Below, piece by piece: positions 17,717 through 26,605 of a stretch of 64,000 nucleotides of DNA. The stretch comes from JACQFK01 sp964619955 (GTDB lineage Bacteria > Planctomycetota > MHYJ01 > JACPRB01). Position 1 is the stretch's first letter; each line of letters begins with the position of its first letter. Position numbers and translations under genes: made by a program. The stretch covers positions 135,164-199,163 of the forward strand of contig CAZUJF010000007.1 of NCBI GenBank assembly GCA_964619955.1, given 5' to 3'. The notes beneath the pieces are model-generated. The model saw nothing but the letters and a program-made list of their open reading frames with translations, had not been told where the DNA came from and did no database searches.

Positions 17717-19021
17717 ATGAAGCGGTTTCTCGCAGTGGCTTTGGCGGCGTCCCTGCCGTTCGCGCTCTCGGCCGGCGCGGCGGGCGCCCAGGAGAACAAG
17801 GGGGGCGTCTTCCCGCCCAACGAGGTCGACCAGGTGAAGGTCGACAAGGCGATCGAGGCGGGCATCGCCGCCCTCAAGAAGAACAACGCCAACTATCTCA
17901 CCATGAGCGAGCACGCCGGGACCCAGGTCTCCCGCTGCGAACTCGTGCTCTACACGTACGTGAACTCCGGGGTCCCCGAGGCGGACCCCGCCTTCAAGCA
18001 GCTCTTCGACGACATGATGAAGCGCCGCATGGAGGCCACCTACTGCGTGGCGCTGCAGGCGATGGTGCTGGAGGACGTCGAGCGCGTGAAGTACCAGCGC
18101 CGCATCCAGATGTGCGCGCAGTTCCTGGTCGACAACCAGAACCCCGAGGGCATGTGGGGCTACGGGTCGCCCTCGATCTTCGTCGAGGAGATCCCGACCG
18201 AATCGCCCCGCAAGGACGTGGCCTCCTCGGGCGGCTCCGGCAAGGTCCGCTCCTTCGACAAGCTTCCGCCCCCGGGCATGAAGTTGAAGCCCACGGTGAA
18301 GAACAAGCTGAAGGTCGAAAAGAAGCGCGACGGCACGGGCAACGACAACTCCAACACGCAGTACGCGGCCCTGGGCATGCGCGCCTGCCATGACTCGGGC
18401 ATCCAGCTGCCCGCCGCGGTGATCGACAAGGCCATCGACTGGTGGCGCAAGTCCCAGAAGACGGAGAAGGGCGCGGCCGAGGATCTCATCGAGGGTGGCG
18501 TCTACGGCCCCGAGGTGAAGAAGGGCGGCACCGTCGCGGCCGTGCTGAAGAAGGCGGAGCCCAACGGCTGGTGCTACAGCAACCACGGCGACCACAAGGC
18601 CTACGGATCGATGACGGCCGGCGCGACGGGCAGCCTCGCGATCTACAACTACATCAAGGACAACGACGAGGGCAAGAAACGCTCGTGGAAGAACGACAAG
18701 GACATCCACGAGGGCCTGGTGTGGCTGGCGAAGAACTTCTCCGTGACCTACAACCCCGGCCCCTACGAGCACGGCAACATGGAGGAGAACAGCCAGCACC
18801 AGTACTTCTACTACCTCTACGGCCTGGAGCGCGCGGGCATGCTCTACGGCACGGAGATCATGGGCGCCCACAAGTGGTATCCCGAGGGCGCCAAGGTGCT
18901 GATCGCCAACCAGAAGCCCGACGGCACCTGGGGCTCGGGCGCGGACGACACCTGCTTCGCGATCCTCTTCCTGAAGCGGGCCACCAAGTCCCTCGACGTC
19001 GCCACGGGCGGCGGCAAGTAA
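17717..19021 (+). CDS. Exported prenyltransferase/squalene-cyclase-like toroid protein
   Basis: 434 residues from ATG 17717, behind a perfect AGGAGG. The signal peptide is MKRFLAVALAASLPFALSAGAAGA. Repeated helical units of the alpha/alpha-toroid type are visible: QFLVDNQNPEGMWGYG (about 140) and KVLIANQKPDGTWGSGADD (near the end), the QxxDGxWG pattern of prenyltransferase and squalene oxidase repeats. TQYAALGMRACHDSG and TAGATGSLAIYNYI fit the intervening helices. The acidic DXDD motif of true squalene cyclases is not evident, so enzymatic cyclisation is doubtful. Secreted toroids of this type are common in Planctomycetota and their substrates are unknown. A strong terminator follows. Confidence 0.8.
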   Translation: MKRFLAVALAASLPFALSAGAAGAQENKGGVFPPNEVDQVKVDKAIEAGIAALKKNNANYLTMSEHAGTQVSRCELVLYTYVNSGVPEADPAFKQLFDDMMKRRMEATYCVALQAMVLEDVERVKYQRRIQMCAQFLVDNQNPEGMWGYGSPSIFVEEIPTESPRKDVASSGGSGKVRSFDKLPPPGMKLKPTVKNKLKVEKKRDGTGNDNSNTQYAALGMRACHDSGIQLPAAVIDKAIDWWRKSQKTEKGAAEDLIEGGVYGPEVKKGGTVAAVLKKAEPNGWCYSNHGDHKAYGSMTAGATGSLAIYNYIKDNDEGKKRSWKNDKDIHEGLVWLAKNFSVTYNPGPYEHGNMEENSQHQYFYYLYGLERAGMLYGTEIMGAHKWYPEGAKVLIANQKPDGTWGSGADDTCFAILFLKRATKSLDVATGGGK

Positions 19022-19037
19022 GCCCCCGGCATCCTTC

Positions 19038-19073
19038 GAAGACCCCCCTTCCCTCGCGGGACGGGGGGTTTTC
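19038..19073. terminator. Bidirectional intrinsic terminator
   Basis: An 11-base arm, GAAGACCCCCC, pairs (10 of 11) with GGGGGGTTTTC across a 14-base loop, followed by TTTT on the plus strand. It lies between the convergent prenyltransferase-like and tolC-like genes and can serve both. Confidence 0.7.
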
Positions 19074-19081
19074 TTTTACCC

Positions 19082-20614
19082 TCAGCGGGCCCCGAGGCGG
19101 GGGTGCAGGTTCTCCTTGAGGATCACGCCGTTCTTCTCGAGCAGCGTGCCCGTGACCTGGTCCAGCTTGTGCTGCGAGAGGGTGTAGTCGATCAGCGCCT
19201 TCAGCTCGTTCGTGCGCGCCAGGACCAGGTCCTCCTGCACGTCGAGCACCCGGAACGTGGTCGAGAGGCCGTGCTCGTTGCGGTTGAGCTCGCCCTCGAG
19301 CTGCTCCTGGGCGAGGCGCCGCGCGTGCCGCGTGGCCTCGATGCGCTTCTCGTTGGTCTTGATCGCCCGCACCGCCTCGCGGATCTCGACGAGCACCTGG
19401 TTCTCGAGGTTGCGCGCCTGCAGGATCAGGCGGCGCTTCTCCAGCTCCGCCCCCTGCAGCGCCGCGCGCGCGGACGAGCCCTCGAGCGCGTACTCGAAGG
19501 ACAGCAGGGCCGAGTAGTCGTAGAAGTCGCTCGAACGCACCTCCTTGTTGGACTCCGCCAGCGTGCCTTCGACGCCGTTGAGGGAGCCCGCCGTCACGAG
19601 ATCGGCCCGCGGCAGGCGGTCGTTCCGCGCCTTCGCGATCCGGACGTCCTGGCTCAGCAGCTGCGTGCGCAGCTGCCGCAGCTCCGGGCGCTTCGACATC
19701 GCCAGTTCCAGGGACTCCTCGACCGCGCGGCGCTCCTCGAGGTCCCCCCCGGGGGCCAGGGGCGGATCCACGGGCGCGAGCAGCGTCTCCTCCCGGAGCA
19801 GGGACGGGTCGACGAGGCGCTTGAGCCGGTCCGTCGTGTTGTGGACGGCGGCGTCCGCGGTGAGGATGCCTTCCAGCTGCGAGGCCCGGCCCGCCTCGGC
19901 CTGGGTCACGTCGATGCGCGCGGCGAGACCGCGTTCGAGACGCCGCTTCGTGTCCTCGAGCAGGCGGTTGGCCACCTCGACGGACTGCTCCTTGACCTTC
20001 TTGGTCTCGATGGAGAAGACCAGGTCCCAGTAGGCGGCCATCACCTGGTAGATCGAGTCCGAGAGCGTGCGCTCGAACTGGTCCACGGAGAGGTCGCGGC
20101 TGTGGCGCGCGATGAGCAGCGTGGACTCGTTGGCCGCCCTGCCCAGGCCCCGGAGCAGCGGGATCGTCACCGTGAGGCGGGCCTCCTGCGTCCACTGGGG
20201 GTTGAGCAGGAGGTAGGCGTTGTTGCTCTCGTACTTCGACGCCGTGTAGCTGAGGTCGTAGCTGGGGCCCGAGGGCAGCGCCTTGCGGATGCCCAGGGTG
20301 TAGGCCTGGCTGTCGCTGACGAGGCGGGTCGCCCCCGAGAGCGAACTCGTGCCCGCCGACACCGACCGCGAGCTCGAGAGATTCGAGTAGGCCGTGTGAT
20401 CCCAGGTCCCCAGGATCGAGTAGATGCCCTGGTCCTCGATCCAGGGCTGGTAGCGGGCCACCTCGATGTCGAGGTTGTGGTTGAGCGAGAGGCTGACCGC
20501 CTCCCGGGAGGAGAGCGGCAGCGTGCGCCGCGGCGGCTTGGGATCGTTCCCCCCTTCCCCTCCCCGGGGGCAGAGCAGCAGGAGCGCTGCGAGCAGCGTG
20601 GCGGGCGTGAACAT
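19082..20614 (-). CDS. TolC-family outer-membrane efflux/secretion protein
   Basis: 510 residues from ATG 20614 (GGAG six bases upstream). Outer-membrane channel of tripartite efflux or type I secretion systems. The signal peptide MFTPATLLAALLLLCP is followed by the typical opening LSSREAVSLSLNHNLDIEVARYQ, then two repeats of long amphipathic helices around beta segments. The second repeat includes KRPELRQLRTQLLSQDVRIAKARNDR-type helices and a final ARTNELKALIDYTLSQHKLD. No membrane-fusion or inner-membrane transporter gene is adjacent in this window. It is divergent from HtrA-like locus B across a 105-base gap, so joint regulation is possible. Confidence 0.9.
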   Translation of the reverse strand: MFTPATLLAALLLLCPRGGEGGNDPKPPRRTLPLSSREAVSLSLNHNLDIEVARYQPWIEDQGIYSILGTWDHTAYSNLSSSRSVSAGTSSLSGATRLVSDSQAYTLGIRKALPSGPSYDLSYTASKYESNNAYLLLNPQWTQEARLTVTIPLLRGLGRAANESTLLIARHSRDLSVDQFERTLSDSIYQVMAAYWDLVFSIETKKVKEQSVEVANRLLEDTKRRLERGLAARIDVTQAEAGRASQLEGILTADAAVHNTTDRLKRLVDPSLLREETLLAPVDPPLAPGGDLEERRAVEESLELAMSKRPELRQLRTQLLSQDVRIAKARNDRLPRADLVTAGSLNGVEGTLAESNKEVRSSDFYDYSALLSFEYALEGSSARAALQGAELEKRRLILQARNLENQVLVEIREAVRAIKTNEKRIEATRHARRLAQEQLEGELNRNEHGLSTTFRVLDVQEDLVLARTNELKALIDYTLSQHKLDQVTGTLLEKNGVILKENLHPRLGAR

Positions 20615-20659
20615 GTGGAACTCCAGAATAATGCGGTCCAACAGGGCCGGAAGGCGTCG

Positions 20660-20668
20660 TATAGTATA
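20660..20668. promoter_or_regulatory. Overlapping divergent -10 boxes between tolC-like gene and locus B
   Basis: TATAGT on the plus strand (20660-20665) overlaps TATACT on the minus strand (20668-20663). They sit midway in the gap, about 50 bases from each start codon. No good -35 box was seen on either side. Confidence 0.35.
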
Positions 20669-20719
20669 AAGGCGGAAGAGGGGATCTCACAACCCGGTTT
20701 CCGATACGCGGGGCGCGCG

Positions 20720-21721
20720 ATGAGCACAGCGATCCTGGCTGCCGCCGTGACGTGGGCCTGCCTGTCCCCCGGGACGCTCCAGGAGGAGCCCGACCGCATC
20801 CACGTGCGGGTGGCGAAGAAGGTGGCCCCCGCCACCGTCTACGTCGAAGGGGGCCGCAAGCGCGGCTCCGGGGTGCTCATCGACCCCAGCGGCGTCGTCC
20901 TCACGTCCACCACGGCCTGCGGGAGTTCCTCGGCCACCGTCACCGTCATCACCCAGGGCAACCGCAGCTACAAGGGCCGCGTGATGGGCCGCGCGAACCA
21001 CCTGGAGCTCGTGCTCGTGAAGATCGACGCGTCGCAGGAGCTGCCGGCCGTGGAGCTGGGCGACTCCGACCGCGCCCGCGTGGGCCAGATCGCCTACGCC
21101 TTCGGGGACAGTTTCGACAGCCTCCAGAACGACGACCAGGCGGCGATGTCCCTCGGGGTCGTCTCCGGGATCTACGACCTGGACCAGAAACACGGCGACG
21201 CGGTTTACACGGGGCGGGTGCTGGAGACCTCGGCCGCGGTGAACCCGAACCAGGACGGCGGCCCGCTGGTGGACCGGGACGGGAAACTGCTCGGGATCCT
21301 CACGCTCAACTACGACGATTCGAAATTCACGGGGCTCGCGATCCCCGTGAACGTGCTGAAGCCCGCGATCGCGCGGATCCGCCGGGACTACCAGTCCCAG
21401 CCGGTCGTGATCGAGGCCCCCGCGGCGCCGGGCCCGGCCGCCGTCCCCGCCGGCGAGGCCTGGCTGGGCGCGGAGGTGAAGGAGGCGGCGGAGGGGCTCG
21501 AGGTGACGCGGGTCTCGCGCCGCAGCCCCGCGGAAAAAGCGGGGCTCCGGAAGGGGGACGTGATCGCGCTCATCGACGGCGTGCAGCCCCCCGCGGAGGC
21601 GACGCTGCGGAAGATGCTCCTGAGGAAGGCCCCCGGCGACACGATGCGCCTCACGATCGAGCGCGAGGACGGCGGCCGGGCGGAGATGACGGTGACGCTG
21701 ACGGCGAGGCCGGTGTACTAA
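20720..21721 (+). CDS. Pseudoprotease type 1, trypsin/HtrA-like with PDZ (locus B)
   Basis: 333 residues with an exported N-terminus (MSTAILAAAVTWACLSPG). An HtrA-like double barrel (about 30-220) is followed by one PDZ domain (about 240-330, RSPAEKAGLRKGD). All three catalytic positions are changed: Thr65 for His (LTSTTACG), Glu96 for Asp (HLELVLVKI), Asp179 for Ser (NPNQDGGP). The matching proteins at loci A and C also have Glu for Asp and an acidic residue for Ser, so the substitutions are subtype features. It starts a three-gene run: the next pseudoprotease begins 19 bases downstream and the active protease follows that. Binding without cleavage is the likely activity. Confidence 0.88.
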   Translation: MSTAILAAAVTWACLSPGTLQEEPDRIHVRVAKKVAPATVYVEGGRKRGSGVLIDPSGVVLTSTTACGSSSATVTVITQGNRSYKGRVMGRANHLELVLVKIDASQELPAVELGDSDRARVGQIAYAFGDSFDSLQNDDQAAMSLGVVSGIYDLDQKHGDAVYTGRVLETSAAVNPNQDGGPLVDRDGKLLGILTLNYDDSKFTGLAIPVNVLKPAIARIRRDYQSQPVVIEAPAAPGPAAVPAGEAWLGAEVKEAAEGLEVTRVSRRSPAEKAGLRKGDVIALIDGVQPPAEATLRKMLLRKAPGDTMRLTIEREDGGRAEMTVTLTARPVY

Positions 21722-21740
21722 CGGCGAACGGAGCGTGACT

Positions 21741-22811
21741 ATGTCGGCAAATGGATTCATCAGCGGGCTGCTGGCGCTGTGCTGCGCGCTGCCCGCGGAG
21801 GCCCAGGAGATCCGGGCGGAGGATCCGGTCGCCGCGCTGGAACTGTCGCTGCAGGCGGCGCTCGCCCGGGCCGCGAACGCCGTCGTCGCCGTCCGGGTCG
21901 ACCGCGAGCCCGAGGCGCCGCCGAAGGCCGCCCCGCGGGGCATCCCCTCGCTGCGCCTGCCGGGGGCGCCGCTGGAGGACGTCTTCGCGAAGCGCCCGGC
22001 CTCGGCCTGGTGCTCCGGCTTCGTCGTCGAGGCCTCCGGGATCATCCTCACGACGCATTTCAACGTCTCGGGGAAGGTGAAGTCCATCAAGGTGCTGCTC
22101 CCCGACGGCCGGGAGTTCGAGGCCGCGCTGCTGGGGTACAACGGGACCGCGGATCTGGCGGCGCTCAAGATCGAGGCGGAGGGGCTGACGCCGCTGGCGA
22201 AATCCCCCCTGGGCCGGATCCAGGCGGGCCTGCCGGTGCTCGCCCTGGGCCGGGCGCCGGACGGGCGGGGCCTGACCGTGAACCCCGGCATCATCAGCGC
22301 GTCCTCGAGGCTCATCGGCGGGAAAGGCGTGCAGACCGACGCCAAGCTCAACTACGGCAACGTGGGCGGGCCGCTGGTGGACCTGGAGGGGCGGCTGGTC
22401 GGATCGACCTGCAAGGTGGACGTGAAGTACGCGTCCAGCCGCGGCCAGAATTCGGGCGTGGGATTCGCCGTGACGCACGACCGCGTGTTCGAGGTGCTCG
22501 CCGACCTGAAGGCGGGCAAGAACGAGGCGGAACCGCGGCGGCCCTTCCTCGGGATCGAGTTCGAGCCCAACAGCAAGGTGGCGGAGGGCGTGGAGCTCAA
22601 GACGGTGCAGGCCGGCGGGGCGGCCGAGCGCGCGGGGCTCAAGCCGCGCGACGTGATCATCGCCTTCGACGGGGTGAAGATCCTCTCCTTCGATTCGCTC
22701 AAGGCGGCGATCCTCCGCAAGGCGCCCGGGGACCACGTGAAGGTCCGCTACATCCGGGGCGAGGAGTCGCACGAGGTCGACTGCGAACTGGGCTGGGCGC
22801 CGGGGGAATAG
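21741..22811 (+). CDS. Pseudoprotease type 2, trypsin/HtrA-like with PDZ (locus B)
   Basis: 356 residues from ATG 21741 (GGAG seven bases upstream). Signal-like start: MSANGFISGLLALCCALPAEA. The protease-like domain (about 35-260) has Asn108 at the His position (THFNVSG), keeps Asp128 (TADLAALKI), and has Val198 for the Ser (NYGNVGGP). A His two residues before Asn108 is present but misplaced. One PDZ domain follows (about 270-356, GGAAERAGLKPRD). The NYGN-x-GG signature and the His-to-Asn change are shared by the type 2 domains of loci A and C. Only 2 bases separate its stop from the start of the active protease. Confidence 0.88.
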   Translation: MSANGFISGLLALCCALPAEAQEIRAEDPVAALELSLQAALARAANAVVAVRVDREPEAPPKAAPRGIPSLRLPGAPLEDVFAKRPASAWCSGFVVEASGIILTTHFNVSGKVKSIKVLLPDGREFEAALLGYNGTADLAALKIEAEGLTPLAKSPLGRIQAGLPVLALGRAPDGRGLTVNPGIISASSRLIGGKGVQTDAKLNYGNVGGPLVDLEGRLVGSTCKVDVKYASSRGQNSGVGFAVTHDRVFEVLADLKAGKNEAEPRRPFLGIEFEPNSKVAEGVELKTVQAGGAAERAGLKPRDVIIAFDGVKILSFDSLKAAILRKAPGDHVKVRYIRGEESHEVDCELGWAPGE

Positions 22812-22813
22812 GC

Positions 22814-24103
22814 ATGCGCACCGTGCTGCTGTCCGTCCTGTGCAGCGCCGCGCTCGCGGCGCAGGAGGCCCCGGCGGGCCTGCCCGCCGCGCTCCAGCGG
22901 AAGGTCGAGGCCTGTTCGAAGTCCATCTCCGAGCGTTTCGTCTTCTTCGGGGGCGGCTCGGGGGTCTTCATCAGCCCCGACGGCTGGGCGCTCACGAACC
23001 ATCACGTGGCGGGCACGCAGCAGACGACGCGGGTGACGCTGTACTCCGGGGAGCAGTTCACGGCGAAGCTCGTCTGCACGGACGCGCTGGGGGACATCTC
23101 GCTCTTCAAGGTGGACGGCGGGGACCGGACCTTCCCCTTCGCCGAGCTGGGCGATTCGGACGCGCTCGAGAGGGGCCAGTACGTGATCGCCTGCGGGAAT
23201 CCGTTCGGGATCGCGCTGCCCGCGGCGGACCAGCGGATGTACCCGACGATCACGCTGGGGATCGTGTCGGCCGTGCACCGCTACCAGCCGCCGGGCTACT
23301 TCGACTGCATCCAGACGGACGCCTCGGTGAACCCCGGGAATTCCGGCGGGCCGCTGGTGACGCTGGACGGGCGGCTGGTGGGGATCAACGGGCGCATCGC
23401 GACGCGCTACATGAACCGGGTGAATTCCGGGGTGGGCTACGCGATCCCCTCGAACCAGATCCGGAACTTCCTGCCGGAGATGAAGAAGGGCGGCGAGAAG
23501 GGGAAGATCTTCCACGGCCAGGTGACGGGGCTGCAGGTGGCGGACGTGAACACGCAGGGCCAGGGCGCCAAGGTCCTGGGGGTGAAGCCCGGCTCGGCCG
23601 CCGAGGAGGCGGGTTTCCAGAGGGGCGACCTGATCGTGCAGGCGGGCCCCTACAAGATCTTCAACCGGGAGCGCTGGATGGGGGCGATCGGGACCTGGCC
23701 CGAGGGCGACACGGTGGCGGTGAAGGTGCGCCGCAACGACGAGACGGAATCGCTGAAGGTGGTGCTGGAGCGCTTCAACGACCGGGAGTCGCTCTTCGGC
23801 GGTCCGGGGCGCCCGCCGGCCTCGCGTCCCCGGGGCAGCGGCTATCTGGGGGCGTACGTGGAGGAGGCCAAGGGGGGCCTCAAGGTGATGGACGTCCGCC
23901 CCGCCTCGCCGGCGGAAGAGGGGGGCCTGCAGAGCGGCGACCTGATCCTCTCCCTGGGCGGCCAGAAGGCGGCGAACCGGGACGACTTCCTGGCGAAGAT
24001 CTGGCAGCGCAAGCCGGGCCAGAAGGTGAAGGTCACGGTCCGCCGCGACGGGCAGGAACTGGAGCTGGAGATCCTGCTCGGCCGGCACCCCGACGACGAA
24101 TAG
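22814..24103 (+). CDS. HtrA/Deg-type serine protease with two PDZ domains (locus B, active)
   Basis: 429 residues with signal MRTVLLSVLCSAALAAQ. The triad is complete: His64 in LTNHHVAG, Asp94 in LGDISLFKV, Ser167 in NPGNSGGP; CGNPFG precedes the active-site loop. Two PDZ domains follow (about 245-325, SAAEEAGFQRGD; about 345-425, SPAEEGGLQSGD). It closes the locus B run of type 1, type 2 and active genes and is closest in layout to the active enzymes of loci A and C. Predicted role is envelope protein quality control, with activity possibly tuned by the two dead partners made from the same transcript. Confidence 0.92.
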   Translation: MRTVLLSVLCSAALAAQEAPAGLPAALQRKVEACSKSISERFVFFGGGSGVFISPDGWALTNHHVAGTQQTTRVTLYSGEQFTAKLVCTDALGDISLFKVDGGDRTFPFAELGDSDALERGQYVIACGNPFGIALPAADQRMYPTITLGIVSAVHRYQPPGYFDCIQTDASVNPGNSGGPLVTLDGRLVGINGRIATRYMNRVNSGVGYAIPSNQIRNFLPEMKKGGEKGKIFHGQVTGLQVADVNTQGQGAKVLGVKPGSAAEEAGFQRGDLIVQAGPYKIFNRERWMGAIGTWPEGDTVAVKVRRNDETESLKVVLERFNDRESLFGGPGRPPASRPRGSGYLGAYVEEAKGGLKVMDVRPASPAEEGGLQSGDLILSLGGQKAANRDDFLAKIWQRKPGQKVKVTVRRDGQELELEILLGRHPDDE

Positions 24104-24108
24104 CGCCC

Positions 24109-25557
24109 CTACCTCGGCTTCGGCCCCCAGAGGCCGTTGAGGAGCTCCACCGTCCGGTCGACGAGCACACGCCCCCCCTCGGGACCCACGAGGCCGCTTT
24201 CCGGGATGGCGCTGTATCCGCCGCCCGCCACGGCGCGCTCCGTGGGGAGGTAGCCCCCGCAGCCGCAGGCGAGCTGGATCTGGAAGGTCTGCAGCGCCCG
24301 GCTCCGCGCCCGGATCTGCACGCCGTAGTCCAGGAACAGCTCGAAGGCGTTCGAGGCGATCGCCACGTCGCCCAGCCGGATCACGTGAAGCTCCATCGGA
24401 TACACGGCGAAGTCCTCCGGCCGTTCGAAGCGGGCCAGCACCTCCCCGTGCCAGCGGAGGCGGGAGACGTCCACCGACGTCCGCTGCCCGGCGGGCTTCT
24501 TCTCGAGCGGGGCGACGATCGCCCGGGCCGCATCGCGCTCGGCCTCCGTCACCCTCCTCCCCGGCAGCCTCAGGTCCTCCACGCGGTGCGCGAACGGCAC
24601 GTCGCTCTGGACCTCGTTCTTCACCGCCCGGTAGGCGTAGTCCACGGCGTCGGCCATCCGCTGGGCGATGGCGCGCGTCTCCGAGACGCCGCCGTGGAGC
24701 CTCCGCATGCGGGCGTCCGCCGCCTTCCGCAGCTGGGGGTGCGGCGACTGGTCGCCCGCCGCGCCGCACCAGGCCAGGACCCGGAGCTCCGCGCCGTGGC
24801 GCTCCCGCAGGAGGATGCGGACGTCGTCCCAGAAATCGGAGGAGATCACGGTCGCGTTTTCGACGACCTGCGAGGGGCAGGCGACGTTGACCGCCACGCC
24901 CGTGAGCCGGCGGGCGGCATCGAAGAAGAAGAGGCTTTCGACCGCATGGTCCTCGGCGCCCTCCGGGCCCCGGAACTCGGGGCGGTCGTTCCGTCCGTAC
25001 ATCACGGCCTTGCCGTCCGCGTAGGTCATGCGCCGGTTGAGCCCGATCACCGCGTACCCCAGCCCCCAGGTGACCCCTCCCGGTTTCCGCTCCTTCCAGG
25101 CTTCGACGACCGCCTCGGCCGCGCGAGCGAGGAAGAAATCGACGTACTCCGCCGGTTTCATCACGCCCTCCTCGACGACGTCGTACCAGCCGTCGTCCGT
25201 GACCGGGGCGGTGTGGGTGTGGGTGGCGCTGAGAAGGAGCTTCCGGAGGTCGAAGCCCTCGAGCCTTCCCTCCAGGAGCTTCCGGAGCCGCGCCTGGATG
25301 CCGTCGCGGATCGCGACGAGATCGCAGGAGACCAGGATGGCCTGGTCGACGGGGGCGTCGCCGGCCCGCGTCTCCAGCGCCAGCGCCGTGACGGAGAGGC
25401 GGGCCGCCACCCCCGTCGAGATCCGTTTGTGGAACTGGCCCGCCAGCGCGACGGGCCGGTCCGGGGTGATGTCGCGGGCCGCCCACCCCACCTGGAGTTT
25501 CCCGGTCGGAACGTCCTGGGGGGCGAGGACGGCCAGGCCGGCGAGGAGGAAGATCAT
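24109..25557 (-). CDS. Neutral/alkaline ceramidase-like exported hydrolase
   Basis: 482 residues from ATG 25557 (GGAGG four bases upstream). The longer frame back to 25632 lacks a signal-like start. The signal is MIFLLAGLAVLAP. Sequence resembles the N-terminal domain of neutral/alkaline ceramidases: VGWAARDITPD at the opening, then LLLSATHTHTAP with the histidines expected to bind zinc. CDLVAIRDG and GAAGDQSPHPQ also fit. True ceramidases cleave the amide bond of ceramide; bacterial relatives in Planctomycetota are often of unknown substrate, so the substrate is not certain. The C-terminal immunoglobulin-like domain of full ceramidases is not obvious. Convergent with locus B, with 5 bases between stops. 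Confidence 0.85.
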   Translation of the reverse strand: MIFLLAGLAVLAPQDVPTGKLQVGWAARDITPDRPVALAGQFHKRISTGVAARLSVTALALETRAGDAPVDQAILVSCDLVAIRDGIQARLRKLLEGRLEGFDLRKLLLSATHTHTAPVTDDGWYDVVEEGVMKPAEYVDFFLARAAEAVVEAWKERKPGGVTWGLGYAVIGLNRRMTYADGKAVMYGRNDRPEFRGPEGAEDHAVESLFFFDAARRLTGVAVNVACPSQVVENATVISSDFWDDVRILLRERHGAELRVLAWCGAAGDQSPHPQLRKAADARMRRLHGGVSETRAIAQRMADAVDYAYRAVKNEVQSDVPFAHRVEDLRLPGRRVTEAERDAARAIVAPLEKKPAGQRTSVDVSRLRWHGEVLARFERPEDFAVYPMELHVIRLGDVAIASNAFELFLDYGVQIRARSRALQTFQIQLACGCGGYLPTERAVAGGGYSAIPESGLVGPEGGRVLVDRTVELLNGLWGPKPR

Positions 25558-25668
25558 GAGGCCTCCGCAGGCGGGTCCGCGCGCGGCCCTTCCGGACGGG
25601 AAGGCCGCCGGCGGTCCCGGGTTCCCCGACATCCTACCCCGGCGGCGGGGCCCGCTCCTTCCGGGACC

Positions 25669-25711
25669 AAAAAAAATGCCGCTCGGGCGACGTGCGTCGC
25701 CCCAGCGGCAT
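25669..25711 (-). terminator. Strong intrinsic terminator after the XRE/S24 gene
   Basis: Read leftward, a 16-bp stem with one internal mismatch (ATGCCGCT-GGGCGAC core) and a 4-base loop is followed by eight T residues. It lies about 140 bases after the stop of the S24-type regulator and ends that operon before the ceramidase gene. Confidence 0.88.
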
Positions 25712-25848
25712 CGAGAGAGGGAGGAAAAGGACTCGTTTAAGCCGCGGTCAGGGTCCGCAGCGGAGGCCCCCCCGTTGAAGTCTCAAGGTGTCCGTCCCGG
25801 GGGCTCGTCCGCTTCAGGCGTCCTGCCGCGGCTCGAAGTTTACATTTC

Positions 25849-26577
25849 CTACACTTTCATATCAACGACCGCAGGCTCGAACATTTCGATCTTGCCGACC
25901 ACGCGATAGACGGCGTCCACGTCGTCGTGCGTCAGGAACTCCAGGGGGAACTCCTTGTTGAGGGGCTGCAGCACGATGTGGTCGCCCTGCTCGAGCATGA
26001 TCTGCCGGAGCAGCGCCTGGCGCTTGTCCCGCACGCTGAACACGACGAAGGCCGTGGAGCCGTTGCGGATCTTCTCGTCCTTGGTGAGCAGGACGACGTC
26101 GCCGCGCGAATAGCCCGCGGCGCCCTGCAGCTCCATGGAATCGTCGACGACCGTCGCGGCGGCCTCGACGGCCACGCGCCCGCGGGGCAGGACGAGGGAG
26201 GCGTTGACGTTGGGCTTGGCCTTCCCGTCGGCGCCGATCTCCGCCGGATAACCCGACGTCACCGTGTTGAGGAGGGGGACCCGGGCCATGTCCACGGAAC
26301 CGCCGCTCTCGAGGTCCACCAGCGCCATCACGCGCTGGGCGTCCTCGCGGATGATCCCGGGGGCCTTGTCCGCCCAGGCGATGCGGACGAGCTGCCGTTC
26401 GTCCTGCGCGAAAACCTTGGCGAACTTCTTGATGATCTTGACCGAGGGGGGGTTCACCTTGTCGTTCTCGATGCCGGACACGTAGCCCTTGTGGGAGCCG
26501 ATCTTCTTCGCGACCTGCTCCAGGGTCATGGACTTTTCCTTCCTCAGCCGCTTCACCAGATCGCCAAAGTTGGACAC
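25849..26577 (-). CDS. XRE-family repressor with S24/LexA-like domain
   Basis: 242 residues. The GTG at 26577 is chosen because AAGGAG precedes it at good spacing; the longer frame overlaps the upstream gene. The N-terminus is an XRE helix-turn-helix (about 4-58, MTLEQVAKKIGSHKGYVSG). The C-terminal half (about 120-235) has the S24 fold of LexA and CI-type repressors, with the Ser of DDSM at 147. The lysine of the Ser-Lys dyad is replaced by Arg191 (ALLRQI), so self-cleavage is unlikely. It lies 28 bases after a MerR-HTH response regulator, probably in one transcript that ends at the strong terminator. Targets unknown. Confidence 0.87.
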   Translation of the reverse strand: MSNFGDLVKRLRKEKSMTLEQVAKKIGSHKGYVSGIENDKVNPPSVKIIKKFAKVFAQDERQLVRIAWADKAPGIIREDAQRVMALVDLESGGSVDMARVPLLNTVTSGYPAEIGADGKAKPNVNASLVLPRGRVAVEAAATVVDDSMELQGAAGYSRGDVVLLTKDEKIRNGSTAFVVFSVRDKRQALLRQIMLEQGDHIVLQPLNKEFPLEFLTHDDVDAVYRVVGKIEMFEPAVVDMKV

Positions 26578-26605
26578 GGTCGTCTCCTTAATCAACGATG
26601 CAAAC

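Noticed and set aside
20720..22811. Pseudoproteases as recently decayed pseudogenes
   Set aside because: They have intact frames, signal peptides, ribosome sites and PDZ domains, and the same substitutions recur at three loci, so they appear to be functional proteins without catalysis.
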